Notes: a model not told the origin generated them from the sequence alone. A DNA stretch of 64,000 nt from Chionis minor (GCA_013398295.1 VZSF01007300.1:186001-250000); one strand, 5' to 3'. Shown: positions 12,790 through 25,300, numbered from the stretch's first letter. Numbers and translations: made by a program.

Positions 12790-13470
12790 TGAGCTATATT
12801 TTAATTAGTTAACTTCCAAGATCTTAGTCCCCACAGTAACGGGGGGCAAGTTCAGCTCAAAGACCAACATTTTATGAGTGAAGCTACAATTATGGTATTT
12901 TTTTTTTTAGCCATATATGTTGCTCCACATGGATTTACACTGCATTTCATCGGTCATTTTATTGCTCTGTCTCTCAGTCTGGTGAGGTCTTCAGAAAAGA
13001 CTCTTCATAGGTGATTCACTCTTACAACCCCGAATAATTAACTCTTTCATAACTTGTCAATGAGTTTCTTCAGAGAACTTTGCCAATTCATTGTCTTTTT
13101 TGCCTGCTACCCTCATGTAATCTCTCCTTCCTCCACCCCTTTTCCAGATCATTTATGAATGTGTTGGGAAGCACAGATCCCAGGTCTGTGAAGAGTTCTC
13201 CTAGTGACTTCTTGCCCATGCGTGAGCTGATGGTTCACCACTACCTCGGTTTCCTGTCTCTTACTCAATTATTTATTTAAACAAGGGGCTTCATTCTTAT
13301 GCAATTGTAGCTTAGTTTCCTAAAAATTCTGTGGAGAGGGACTTTGTTAAAAGTCATTAGGTAAGTAGATTATATCAAGGGATCACCCACGTGCTTGTTG
13401 TCCCCTTCAAAGAACTGTGATAGGAGTCTGAGGCTTGCATAGTATTGAAGCTTGAATAGATGGTATTACA
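12790..13470 (-). pseudogene. Ancient CR1/L3-type LINE, reverse transcriptase (antisense, decayed)
   Basis: Read on the minus strand, about 13200-13130 translates to a recognisable RT core segment, SVLPNTFINDLEKG. CR1-clade RTs carry a 'GSVLGP.LF..FINDL' block at this place. The plus strand around 12930-12990 and 13300-13440 also matches the antisense phrases typical of this LINE clade (for example 'gcatttcatcggtcatttta' and 'tatatcaagggatcacccac'). The frame is broken many times. It is a different and much older subfamily than the CR1 copies at 18841, 39373 and 57273. The C-terminal RT part and part of the thumb-like region are covered; no 3' tail is recognised. Confidence 0.65.
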
Positions 13471-13580
13471 GAAATATCAAGTATTAATATCCGCGTACCA
13501 GTCCCAACAGAGGCACTTTTTCATTTTCCTGCTTTGTGCTAGTGTCTTTTTTCTTCCTTTGAGGACCAGTGAACATGCTG

Positions 13581-13642
13581 TGGCGGGGATGGTGGACTGG
13601 ATGGTCTCCAGAGATCTCTTCCAACCCCCGTGATTCTGTGAT
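13581..13642 (+). mobile_element. CR1 3' tail, severely 5'-truncated
   Basis: About 60 bp reading 'ggtggactggatggtctcca', then 'gagatctcttccaa' and ending 'gtgattctgtgatc'. This is the standard end of an avian CR1: 'ggttggactagatg..' followed by 'cttccaac' and the terminal octamer-like ATTCTGTG. Only one terminal octamer is evident. CR1 copies are commonly this short because of 5' truncation. Confidence 0.8.
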
Positions 13643-15229
13643 CAGTGTGTTAAATGTAGTTATCACTTCACCTGCCCTGCAGACCCTTGGCTGCCCCTCT
13701 CTTGTGTTTCCTTCTGTGATCTCAGCCGTCACTCTTTGCAAGTTGTCCCACCTCCTGCACATCTGCTGTCCTAATGAGGGGCTCCAGACCTCACTGCAGG
13801 AGGAAGTGGGCAACTCTGGGTAAAAAAGATGTATTGTTTTGGGATTTGTTGTTAAAAACAAAGAGGGAGAGAACTTTTATGGAATTACTGGCTATCCTGA
13901 CCTCCCGCTTAACGAATGACAAAGCATGATGTCATCACCCGGTTGTAGTCCAAAATAATGTCTTGGAAGATGATCAGTCACTGATGTTTCAGAAGGTGAG
14001 GCAAGAAACCTGTCTGTGTGCATAAACTCTGCAGGTTAGAAATTTCTTCCTAATACAAAACCCCAGACTGTTGTAATTATTTTACTTCAAGGCAAGATCT
14101 GTCTGAAGGAGGAAGTGGGAAGGGGAAGAGGACCTTCCAAAACAGCATAATACCCTTTTATCCCAAGAGATCGGGAAATCTTCTGGAAAGGGGGTACTTG
14201 TGACCTCAACAAATCCTCTAGGTCACTAAGCATGATGGAAAATTGCAAAATAATTAAGGTCTTATCATAATAAGCACAGAGATGCGTTTATTGTTGAAGA
14301 AAATGTGCTTGTGTTTTGTGTACCTACATGGAGATTTTTATCTACGCTCCCTTATAAAAAAATTATAAGGAAGGGCCTCTAATGTACCCAAGCACTGATT
14401 GCTTAGAGGGCTGCTTTCTTCAGTGTTTCCTATCAAACCTGATGTACTTTGACCAATGCTGAGAAGCCTACCCGTGGAGAATTTTTGAATCAAAGAACTC
14501 ATACAAACTGAACTCAAAAGCCTAAATGTGGTTTCATTTCTGTTTGATCCCCTTATTAAAGACCATGTCCTTGATGCCCGGTTTCCCTATCTTTCCTCTG
14601 ATGTGCAGTAATAATCCCTGGTAATTTCCTGGGGAGAAGTGGAATCACCACTTGAGCCAGATCAGACCTTTTATATTTACTTTTCACCATCCCATTTCCA
14701 AGTTTCCTTTAAATTTATTTTTCTAAAGTTAACATTTATACTGATTTAGAGACTGTCTGTTGGCAAAGAATATTATGCCCCAGTGTAGATGGGAGACTTA
14801 TGGAGGGGTATGATTCACTGAAACTTTACTCCAGATTTACACCCTGTGTTTTCCATACAGTACCTACAACCAATGTTTTGCAACAGCAGAGATCAAACTT
14901 GCCAGTCCCTGATGTGAGCGGCCAGCAGCAGAAACACACAGTCACATAGCAGTACGGTGCCTCACACAAACCCTGAGGGGGTTTGTTGCAAAAGCCATTT
15001 TCTTGTGGGTTGTTTTTTTTTTTTTTTAAATGGGGACTTAATTCCTGATTTACTTTTTTCTCCAAGAAGTAACTGTTTCCCTGACCCATTGTTATTTCTC
15101 GTACCCCTCCTGCAGTTGGAATACTTTGCTGCAAATATGGACCTAGATCTCCCTGCCTTGCTCAAACAGATAACCTCTTTAAAACGATGAGCTGCATGAG
15201 TAAGTAAAACAAATTGAAGTTGTAAAATG
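13643..15229. other. Unique non-coding DNA
   Basis: No gene seen. A block at about 14765-14840 ends in 'tactccagatttacacc', a phrase of the ancient palindromic repeat family noted elsewhere in the window. A T-run sits at about 15010-15030. Frames at 14826-15134 and 14962-15288 are antisense to that run and are lysine-rich for that reason. Confidence 0.55.
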
Positions 15230-15764
15230 GAGTCTACGTCTGGCTTGTGAGTGCCAGCCGCTGTATCAGCACCTGCTGTCTGCTCCAATGCAAATTTTTA
15301 TTGCATTCCCGCACACTGCTAGAATTTGGCTTCTGCAGCATCATCCTCCTGGTCCCGAGCTACGATGAACCTACTGTGCTCCCTCATGTCACTCGCTCCC
15401 CAGCAGCCCCAAAAAGCATTTCTGCTTCTATTGTGCAGCTGACGGCAGCGCTGCCGTTTCTGAGCTGCATTGTATATTCAAACCGCCACTGACTTGCAAG
15501 CCGCTGGTTGTTTTTTTTTTTCAGAGTACGTATTAATAACACGGAGTTCAGTGTAGCTGAATACAATAATGACATTTGTCTCGCCAGCGTCGCTTTGATT
15601 GGAGCGAGCCCTGGCAAAGGCCTCTCTGAAACACATCTTGGGCTGCACCGAGCAAGGTGTGCGCTCGGCTTTGTTGGCTTGGTGTGCTGGGGCACTGCGA
15701 CAGAATAAAGAAACAATTATCTCACACTGCCAAAATAATAGCTTTTGCTTATTCTTCGGCGAAA
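15230..15764. promoter_or_regulatory. Candidate regulatory block with octamer motif
   Basis: This block is richer in GC and CpG than its surroundings. It contains an exact POU octamer ATGCAAAT (15288-15295) directly followed by an inverted TTGCAT, and it is bounded on the right by an ancient repeat. There is no sustained coding frame with a recognisable domain. A regulatory role is inferred from composition and motifs only. Confidence 0.25.
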
Positions 15765-15840
15765 GCATAAGGGCCAAGTCCCCAGCCCATTGAAGTCAAG
15801 GGAAGGATTCCCATTGTTTTGCTCTGCTTTGGATTAAAGC
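15765..15840. repeat. Degenerate ancient repeat (TTGAAGTCAAGGGA motif)
   Basis: The segment 'cattgaagtcaagggaag', then 'gattcccattg', then 'ctttggattaaagcc' is a worn copy of the 'cattgaagtcaatgggag..cccattg..ctttggatcaggcc' pattern. It is internally palindromic, as in the related blocks at 2263 and 27340. Confidence 0.5.
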
Positions 15841-16285
15841 CACTGTGCAAAGGCATGATTTTTTTCAGTAGGTTAAAAAGAATATACTAACTTTCAATTT
15901 TTTTATTTTTAAATCTGAAAAATAAGAGCGTGGACATGCTATTCCTAACCCAGGTAGGCTGAAATAACAAGCATGAAGAAGTTTAGAGAAAATTCAGATG
16001 AAACGAATTTGGAAAAATAATTTGTTCATACAAACCCACAGTTTTAGGGTGACTGAAGCTATTCATGAGTATGTAGTGAATTTTAAAAAATAGGCTGGGC
16101 AAAGGAAATGGTGTGGGGACACTTGTTTAAAAAGTTAGAAAAATATTTTTGAATATTTACTTAAGCATTTCATTTAGGAATGTGGCTTGATGCAATTAAA
16201 ATAATAATAAAGGAAACATTGGCTTAACTCAAATACGTTGTAGTAAGAGTTCCCCCTTCCCCAAAATAATCCTTCTGCCTCCTTC
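15841..16285. other. Unique AT-rich non-coding DNA
   Basis: AT-rich sequence with no frame of note, no repeat signature and no RNA gene recognised. Confidence 0.6.
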
Positions 16286-16680
16286 CCCAGTTTCCCAACT
16301 TAGCCATCAAGCGAAGGCAGGAATTTAATTGCCCACCTGTGATTGTAAGGAAATCATTCAAACATGGCAATTGCTGTTGCCTCCTTTGTGGCTGAGCCGG
16401 AGAAGTGAGCCATGCGCACTCCCATTAACTGGTAGGCTAATCATTTTTTGCTGCTTGTTGTGGAGAGCAGCGTGCATGGATGTCTCTGTTTAATCGGATG
16501 AAGTTCTGAGAGCGCTTTTTGGTTCCTGCGGCTTTCATCCTCTGTGCCAGGGTTTTCAGCGCTTGCCGGGAAGAATTAAGGTGCTTTCTCCCCTGGCTCT
16601 CTGGAAAGGCAGATTGTTTATTACACCTGGATGCAAATTAAGCCGTCTGCCTTTGTTGTGACAAAGAAAATGAGAGTGAG
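16286..16680. promoter_or_regulatory. Candidate enhancer: POU octamer plus paired SOX-like sites
   Basis: The block has a dense set of developmental-factor words: TAATTG (16326-16331), E-box CACCTG (16334-16339), CTTTGT (16384-16389), an exact octamer ATGCAAAT (16631-16638), and 12 bp later CTTTGTTGTGACAAAG (16651-16666), whose CTTTGT and ACAAAG arms are exact inverted copies. POU-octamer and SOX pairing is a known enhancer grammar. No coding potential or transposon match is seen. Function is inference; motif presence alone is weak evidence. Confidence 0.3.
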
Positions 16681-18840
16681 CTTTGCTGTAGGAGTAAAAG
16701 CTTCCTGAGGTTGGAAAGACTGGCTCTGGAGACAGGTATGGTGGGCAGGGGAGGTGAGCGTGTGTGAAAGCAGTCTGCCTTCTCGTGGACCCAAAGGGTG
16801 CTCAGACCATCTTTGACCACTCCGTAGCTCAACACCACTATGGTATGCCCTTGGTGTTAGTGGGGATGTAGCATCTGTGTTAAAGTGACCCTCGCTCTGC
16901 TGGGTGCACCCTGTCTCTGCAGCTGCCTCTCACCCCACGTGTCCTCGTTTGGACACGTTCCGACCTATTCAGTCTGAACTGGCCCTTCCTCTGCCAGGGA
17001 CTACAGCAGATACTTAGGAAACTCTCATTTTGAGAGAAAATATAAATCTATATGTACCCAAATTTCAGTAATCGGCAAGCTAGAGATATAGGCTACCTCT
17101 CAATCCTCAGATATAATACTCTCAGATAAAATTTCTGCTATGGATTTGTCTGGTCAGATCCATTTATTCCTTCAGCTTTTCCAACATCCTGTAGCCATGA
17201 GATTCGTGCTTTAATTATATGTTGTGTGACGACAATACTTCCTTCTCTGTGTTTTAACCCCACTGCTTAATAATTATAACAGGTGCTCTCTAGTTCCTGG
17301 ATTATGAGCAATAGTTGTTAATGTTTCTGTATTGGCCTTCCTAATGAGAAAGTCAAATGTGATTACCAGGCTTAACCTGCTATGCACGCTCCCTCTGTCA
17401 GCCTTTTTCTAGGCAGAAGTCTGACCTATTTCACATCTCCTTTGTGGAGTCATTCTCTACTTGGGCGCAGCCACGAGCTTTCATATTCCTGATGCTTCCT
17501 CCTTTGGGGAGAAAAGAGGCTAGCAGAACTGTGTGATATCCAAGATACAGGCACGGTACGAAGCAATATGATTTGGCATAATGCTGAGGGGTTTTTTTTC
17601 TTCTCTTTTTCTTTCCAAATATTATACCTGCCTTTTTGATTCCTGCTGACAACTGAGTTGATGTTTGCAGAGAACAATGCAAAACAGCCCGAAGTAGAAT
17701 TAGCTAATATCCTGCCATTTTACATGCATCCCTGGAGTTGTTTTCTCTATGTACATAACTTCAAATATCTCATGACAATATTATCAGCCTAGTGTCACGT
17801 TGTATGCGGAAATGGCTGCTGAGATTTTTCTGAGTTCTCTGTCCGTGGTATTGTAAGGAAGAATAAAGCACGTGGATGGGCCAAAGCACAAAGCGAATGA
17901 GCAAAGACATCCAAGACCATCACTCCCAGACATGAAGGTGACAGGCACTGTAAACCTGCCTGGATATTCACCATGATTAGCAGTATGGTAAAGACATTTC
18001 TGTATGGATTTTTTTTTTTTAGAAATAGTTTTACATTTTCTAAATTTTTTTTAAAGCAGCCTGAGAAAGCAGAAGTGCATGCATTTCTCAATATAAAGTA
18101 GCTGTTTGTTTAGAAAAAAACTTCAATTTTGCGTTAAAAGTGTTTATGCCAGCTTAAAATTACAATGAGATATTTCATTTGACTGAGTACATAAATTTGT
18201 TTCTTTCAGGAACAGACGTTAAAATGAAAATCGATTTGTATTTTCCCAGCTTTAAATGTGATACTGTGAGCACAGAATACTGCAAAACCCATTACTTCAG
18301 CAATATAGTCATCAGATTCACTCCTAACCTCACAAAATAGTATAATCTATGGGGCAGAACTCAGGAGGTCAAGCTAACATTGTACAAAGTGTCAGATGAA
18401 GGGAAGGCAAAGATCATGTTTTCACTTCTGTGCAAAGCTGCTGCCAGCAATATTTGAAAGTCCACTCTCATGCGTTGCGTGTGGAACAGGCTAAGAGCAT
18501 CCCGGGGTAAGCGGGGTACATCACCTTTAGAAACGTTTTCTTTTCTCTGGTAACTCGTGGATGATTCTAGCTTGGGCTGGTTTGAGGCACCTAAAATAAT
18601 TAACCTAGGTTAGACTTAACAGGACAACACTCAGAGGAGCAAGCCAGGTACCGGAATTTGATTGACGCTTTGAATTATTTTATCTCTGTGACTCTTTGCC
18701 TGTCTTTGCAAAGTGAAATAACATTCTTTCACTCCATTCAAGTGGTGAGAATATTCAGTTGGCTGGAAATAAAAGAGCTAGAGCAAGGGGAGGCTCCCAG
18801 GTTGCAATGTTGCTGCTGCTCCTATTTGGAGATGTCGTTA
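16681..18840. other. Unique non-coding DNA
   Basis: No exon, RNA gene or recognisable repeat. Minus-strand frames at 17431-17682 and 17795-18091 run through T/A tracts and have no domain. Confidence 0.6.
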
Positions 18841-19485
18841 AATCATAGAATCATCTATGCCGGAAAGGACCTTTAAGATCATTGAGTCCAACCATAAACC
18901 TAACACTGCCAAAACCACCCCTAAATTATGTCCCTCAACTCCACGTCCACCTGACTTTTAAATACCTCCAGGGATGGTGATTCCACCACTTCCTGTGGCA
19001 GCCTGTTCCAGTGTTTGATAACCCTTTTGGTGAAGAAATTTTTCCTAATATCTATCCTAAGCCTCCCCTGGTACAACTTGAGGCATTTGCTCTTGTCCTA
19101 TTGGCTGTTACTTGGGAGAAGAGACTGACCCCCACCTCCCTACAACCTCCTTTCAGGTGGTTGTAGAGAGCGGTAAGTTCTCCCCTCAGCCTCCTTTTTC
19201 TCTAGACTAAACAATCCCAGTTCCCTCAGCCGCTCCTCACAAGACTTGTGCACTAGACCCCAGAGAAGCTTTGTTCAGCCGGCTGTCGACCAACACCCCC
19301 ACATCCTTTTCTGCAGGGCAGCTTTCCTGCCACTCTTCCCCAAGCCTGCTGCATTGCATGGAGTTGTTGCAACCCAAGTGCAGGACCTGGGACTTGGCCT
19401 TGTGGAACCTCATACCATTGGCCTTGGCCCATTGATCCAGCCTGTCCAGATTCCTCTGTAAGGCCATCCTGCCCTCAAGCAGATT
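18841..19485 (-). mobile_element. CR1 LINE copy with internal deletion, 5'-truncated
   Basis: The 3' end lies at the left: 'aatcatagaatcatctatg' is the reverse complement of the CR1 octamer tail, followed by the standard antisense 3' region ('aaggacctttaagatcattg'). On the minus strand, 19467 to about 19276 translates to the CR1 segment after the RT core: [20 protein letters not shown], then VLHLG, then [18 protein letters not shown]. Between this segment (junction near 19275) and the next CR1 segment about 200 bp present in the copy at 57273 are missing, so the frame jumps. The right end stops at 'ccctcaagcagat', well short of the RT core, as expected for 5' truncation. Non-functional. Confidence 0.9.
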
Positions 19486-22224
19486 TCACTGCAAGATGGG
19501 CTGAAACTTGGTGTTGCTTTGTGTGTCTGCTTCAATGTATGTTGGATTGGGCTATGTAAAGTGGAAGAGCTTCAATAAAACAGACAAGGTAAACCCCCAC
19601 TGCAGCTCGTTCCGTTTCATCAGCTCCTTTGAATGAAGGGAAAGAGGGAGTCAAATCTTTTTAGGCAGAGAAGAGAGATGGCTCTTGTTTACTTTGGGTG
19701 AGACCTCTGAGCCCTGAGGTCTTGTGTACATGGGGAAATATTCTCCTCTGCTTCTCTTTCATGAAGGGATTGACCCTGTAATTGTCCTCTAGCTATCTTC
19801 TGGGAAAGCAGGCAAGGGAATGATGAGTTTGCCTTTCCCAGAGGGATCTGGGAATGAACAAGATGCAAAGCTGCTCAGCATTATCAAGACACATATCCTT
19901 TGGAGGGTGCCTCGCATCCTTAAGGATATTTACTGACAGACATGGAATAATTAAGTCCTGGGAAGCTGAGACATCTCCTAAGATAGGTGAAATCAGGGAG
20001 GGGATTTTGAAGACATCACAGTTTTGCACTCCATGAGACTAAGTCCTTTTGCAGATCTGGACCTAAGATGTGATCAGTGATACCCTGCTGAAGGCCACCA
20101 AGGAGCTTAATCTGGTGGAAAATATAATGCGTAACTGGGTGCTTAAAGACTGTGTTACACACAGCAAGAACTGAGATTACATGGGTACATTTAACTGCCG
20201 GACTGCCTAGCTTTGACGTGCTTGAATAGAAACATTAACATAAATTTTAGCTATATTGAGAACATTTTGTGTGATTGATGCCATTTTAGAAAGGCAGTAG
20301 ATAAACAAACATTGCTGGTTTTGAGTGTAAGCAATATTTATTGTAATGACTTTGTACGAGTTGAGTCTTTTCAGTATCTTCTGATTGAACAGCAGACATC
20401 ATGCTACCCTCATGTTTTCATTAAATGTGAGAATACAATGATATCACTAAAGATAACACTGTACGAGACTGAGTTTTAAGAGTCTGACAAAGGCCTTTAA
20501 AGATAGAAGTATATAATGGGTATGGGAACATGACATTTTCTTTGCTTTAGACCGAGAGGCTGTTTTCCAGCACCTCCCAGTTCCCCACTTGCCATCTGGG
20601 ACATTCCTAGGGTCACAACATGTCCATTGGGAAATATGGTCCTGGTTCAGAGGAAGAGAACATTTTGGAAAGGGCATTTGCGGCCAAGGGCTGCCTGCAG
20701 AGAAAAGGCTTTTTTCTTTTTTAAATCTATTAGGCAAATAAGAAAACTGCCAGAGAGATTATTTCCCTGGGAAACAGAGCACTGGAGAAGGGATGTAACA
20801 TTTTAGAGCATGTCTACTACACCCCAGTTGAGTTGTGTCACTTCTAAATGCCTTGCAATAGCCTGCTCTCACCCACCCCATCATTAAATTATGAGTATTA
20901 ATGGAACTTACAAGAGTGCATCCACAGGGAAATACATTGCATCTCTCTGTTTCCCTCATGATGACACTGTCTGTGCACACTGTGTGCTTTATTGGCAACA
21001 GATCCTTTTCATCTGAAATGTGTAAAGCCGTATTTACAGTACAACAGTTTTAATTACAGATACCACAGTGATAAAAGGGAAAGAAAGAAGGGGGATACTT
21101 CAGAATTGCCTGTCTTTCTCTCTGATCAGCAAGACTTTCATCAGTTTCCTCAAAATTGCTCCCGAAAGGAAGGAAACATATATAAATATGTAAGATGAGA
21201 TTTAATTACTGAAAGTGCATCAAAAGCACTATATGTTTCCATGATTGAAACCTTCCCTGGAGTCATGATAAGCATCCAACAGAAAAATAGGCCACTAATT
21301 AGTAAAGAAAGTAAATTATAATCAGGCATGGCAATATCTGCTCTAATGGAGTTAGAAAGTGCTGGTATTCATTTTGCAAGAAAGAGTGCTTAAGGAGTAG
21401 GGCTGCGGTACAGACCCCGAAAGGCGAGGGTGCTGCACCAAAACCGGTGAGCCCATGACCAAGGCTGTGCTCCAGAGGTAGATCAGCTCCTCAGACCATT
21501 GTCCTCAGCAGAGCAGAGGTAAATCCTGCCCTATTGCCAAAATAGGAGATTTTAGGACAAGGTTTTAAGAAATGTGAAGCACCTGCTGCTCGCAGTGAAG
21601 CTGGCATCCAAAGTATGTGCTTTTCTGGTGGAAACTGGCAGTTCGCTGAAGACAAATCCTTCCCTGGGAGCAGATGTAGGGCCTTCAGCAAGGATTACAC
21701 TTGGGAGGGAGGCGTGGTCAGCATCGAAGACTCACTGATATAATCAGCTGTGCTTCAAGTGGCTGCTCTGCTGTAGTTCAGACCAAAATTTTTGGTCTCC
21801 TGGTATTTCAGGGGAGTGTTTGACCTGCAGGGCTGGGCTGAGGTTCGTTTCCCTCTGTCTCTCTTTCCGGCAGTCCTGCGGTGTTGTACAGCTACACCAG
21901 TACGGTACGGGGAATGAGAAGCCTCCTGTATTTTTATGCAGAAAGGAAAAAAACCAACCAAAAACTTCCAAAACCTTTGTGAGGTATGGAGGTGTATTTG
22001 CCATACTGCAGGGCAGAAGCAGATTTTTGAGAGTGTAAAAGCACCTTTTAGGTCAGAGAAATCATTTCCCACACAGCTTCACTTAGGAATTGTTTTCCAG
22101 GTACAAGGCAGTACTGCGTCTCCGCGTATTCTGGGAATGTGGGCTCACTCTCAAAACGCTCTTTTCTGTAGGTTTTGTTTGCACGACTTTTCCTTGTATT
22201 TTGTCGTTGATTAGTTTAGATTGA
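19486..22224. other. Unique non-coding DNA
   Basis: No gene recognised. 'cttcaataaaacagac' at about 19571 contains an AATAAA word but no transcript body is recognisable upstream other than the CR1. Anonymous frames of 60-105 codons occur on both strands and overlap. Confidence 0.55.
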
Positions 22225-22360
22225 TGCAATTAGTGTAATTAAGTGTAATTATGAATTTTGGTGCAAATTCATGTAATCATATATTTACAATGTGTAATTA
22301 GGTAATTACAATGTGTAATTTGCAATAGAAAATGTAATGTCATTACACAATGCTGATTAA
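22225..22360. promoter_or_regulatory. Homeodomain-motif cluster with perfect palindrome
   Basis: Within 136 bp there are at least six TAATTA/TAATTR-type cores. They include TGTAATTA-GG-TAATTACA (22293-22310), a perfect inverted repeat with 8-bp arms and a 2-bp spacer. A 16-bp word, ttacaatgtgtaatta, recurs 21 bp downstream with one mismatch (22285-22300 and 22306-22321). Additional 'gtgtaatta' copies lie at about 22233 and 22243. The period and palindrome suggest either a binding array for homeodomain dimers or an AT-rich minisatellite in decay. There is no coding frame. Confidence 0.4.
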
Positions 22361-25300
22361 ATTTCATATAACAAAGATGTTCTGGGCACATGGAATAGAT
22401 AATCTCAAAAGTTCTTTTGGAATATCTTTAGGAACTGCTTTCCAAATGATCCAGCCCCTACTATTGCCCCTATGGAATGGGGACCCTGTAAAAATCTGAT
22501 TTTATAAAGCAAAAATATTTCCTCATCTCACTGTGGCCAGCTGAAAAAGTGCCCTCATCCTTCACCTGCACTTTCCAACCTCTTTTCTACATACACAGTT
22601 TAAAAGAAAAATAGACAAAAAAGTGCTCCAATAAAACATGCCAACACTCACCTGTAGCAGAAGCAGCAAGAATAGCAGTAATACAAAGTAACAAAGAAAT
22701 TTATGTTTTGAAATTGTAACGATTTGTCTTCTGTTTTATTGAATCTATTTTTCTATGCAATATTTAATCTCAGAGAAAAGCATTTAAAATGCAGCAATTA
22801 AGTGCCTTTATATGTTGATGCATCTCTGAGGACCAAAGATGAAGTAGATGGATTTTGCTTGTGGATACTTTGAGGAAGTCTTATGGGAGCATTAGCAGTA
22901 AATATTAGCAGAACACCTAACTGATTGCCGTGACAGCTTAAGGCTGCAGCGGGGGCACCCGTGGGTATGTCTACGAAGTCCTTTGTGGTGTGTTCAGAGA
23001 GGCTGTTCGTCCCTGTGGATGAAGACTAAATAAATGTATCCCATTGTGTTTGCTAAGCATCTTCTTGACGTCACTGGTCAATGGATGTGATGATAGAGCA
23101 AAAGGCCACTCCCACCCTAACCTAACAAACCATCTGCATGTCCCAACCTATTAACATATGAAAACGCAACTCCTAGGATTTTAGAATATCCCAGTAAGCA
23201 TTTCTCTCCATCTGCAGGACAAAAAGGTCCTTTAAAAAAATACCTAAATCTCACATTAAGGTATCTTAATCCATTATACTCCAAAGTTGCAGCAGATCTC
23301 TCGAGCATCTAAGCAAATAATTATTCTTGTCTGGGCTGTCTCACAGCCCCATTTCTACTGAGCCATGGAGCTACAAGCACAACAAACTGAAGCTGCTTGT
23401 TTTCTTGGAGCAAATGTGACTCAACGTTTATTTCAGTTATCCCCCAGTTCATGGGAAATAAGTGAGAAGACAATCAGGCACTACAGAGTTTAATTTCTAG
23501 GCTGGTGTTGCTGGCTAGAACAGCTGCAAGAGATTGTGTCATCCATGCAGTAAGCCACCATCTTCCCCAACGCTGCAGATGTTCTGTAGCTGGGGAGTAA
23601 AGTATTTCATGGACCCCAAAAGGGGCCTGGGCTATGAGCTGCTCTTTGGGGTCTTGAGGGACTTCAGACCCTGGCCAGCTTTTGGTGCCAAGCAGTTGAT
23701 GTAAATCAGGGTGTATCAGTGAAACTTCATACGTGTTAAAAATGATGTGGCCTCCAGAAAGGCATGCAGCCAGCAGCTGAGTTTGAAGAAGGGCTGTGTC
23801 ATGTCCTGCTCCATGTTGGCAGGCTTCCACTGCAATCAACACCTTTGCACAGCTAACACCTTCCTGAGCTCCAGATGCAAGTACTTCAAACTAAGTCTAA
23901 CCTGACTACAAATCCTGCTTGGTTTGCCCAGGAAAATAAGGCTGAACTTTCCGACAATTGCATTAAGAGCCATCCTGAAGAAATAGCTTTTCACATTGAT
24001 TTCCAAACAGTTTGATCTTCTCTACCCTTGAAACAGGGTTTTGAGCAGAATCTAGGCTTGCTTTCTATTAGGGTTGAAAATTGAAGTGTGAACAGGGCCA
24101 TAAGCGGAGCATAAGAACAGAGGGAAACTCGTTAGCTGGGGCACTCTGCTCCATGAAGCTCTTTGCAAAAACAAGTTAATTCACTAACCACCTTGTTCAA
24201 AAAGCTCTTGCTGATGCACGAGGAATTTGTGCTATTGGTTTCCATTAATGCCTGTGAAGACAAACCATGAAAATATCCTCTGCACAGATGGGAGAATAAA
24301 TTGTGTAGCTTTGCTATGAGATAAATGTGGATGTTACCAAATAAAGAACAGATTTGTGCATAGATCCTGTAAAAACCAGTCTGTGATGTCTGGCTGTGAA
24401 GCAAGCCAAAGCACAGCAAGGCAAGTCAAAGGGAGATAGTTTAGATATAAAAAGGGTTAGGTGCCTGGGGACGATTTGGAATAAAAATAAATACACATAA
24501 TTGAAATAAAGGGGAAAGGCACATCTTTTGACAGCAGAAGTATGTGTTAAGATAGGAACTACCAAAACCAGGAATTGCTTTTTCGAGATACATTAGAGTC
24601 CTTCAAAATGTCTGTAAAGGAAATAAGATTATCTGGATGGCTTTATCATTAGAAGAAAAGGAATATTAAAAGACCTCAGTTTGATCTGAATAAAAAAGAT
24701 AAATTTCAAGTAAACTGGCATGGAGTTTATCCATGGTTGGATTTGCAGTAATAAAGTCAGTGAGGGAATAAGCTGTGTGATTTACAGGCAGTAAGCTTCT
24801 GTAAAATTTACAAACTGCTCTTATAAAATGTCACCTTTTATGATGCATTCCACTCAGCCTGCATATATAAAGGGCACTGCAATGGAAAGAGTAGCAAAGG
24901 CATAGCAGTCTTCTGTCCTAACTAGCTAGCTATCTTTTTTTGCTTTTACAGCAGTACCAGAGATCTATCATCAGATGACCCTGCTGGTAGGTTTTTTTCT
25001 TGTTAATTTTTCTGGTTCTGTAGGCACACTGTCGGCCTTGCCATTACTAATAGAAAATTTAGGGTTGTTTAAATGAGACAGCTTTTTCGAAAGATGCTTA
25101 TGGATGAATAGAGGAAGACTGTCCCCACCCCCCTGAATGTTTATATAAAAAAAGGTCTTATGACAGATTTGGGTAATTTTCTGTTTTCTCTGCTTTGATT
25201 TAATTGCTTGGTCTACATCTATGTGACCCTTAGACACCCAAAGCCAAAATTAACCTTTCTCATGAAGCTCTGAGTTTCTGCAGGAGTTAAGCATCTGTTG

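Noticed and set aside
19560..19590. AATAAA word as a gene polyadenylation signal
   Set aside because: There is no recognisable transcript upstream other than an antisense CR1, and the hexamer is common by chance in AT-rich DNA.
23474..23842. 122-codon minus frame without low complexity
   Set aside because: Composition looks protein-like, but I recognise no domain, start context or splice structure; left as unsupported.
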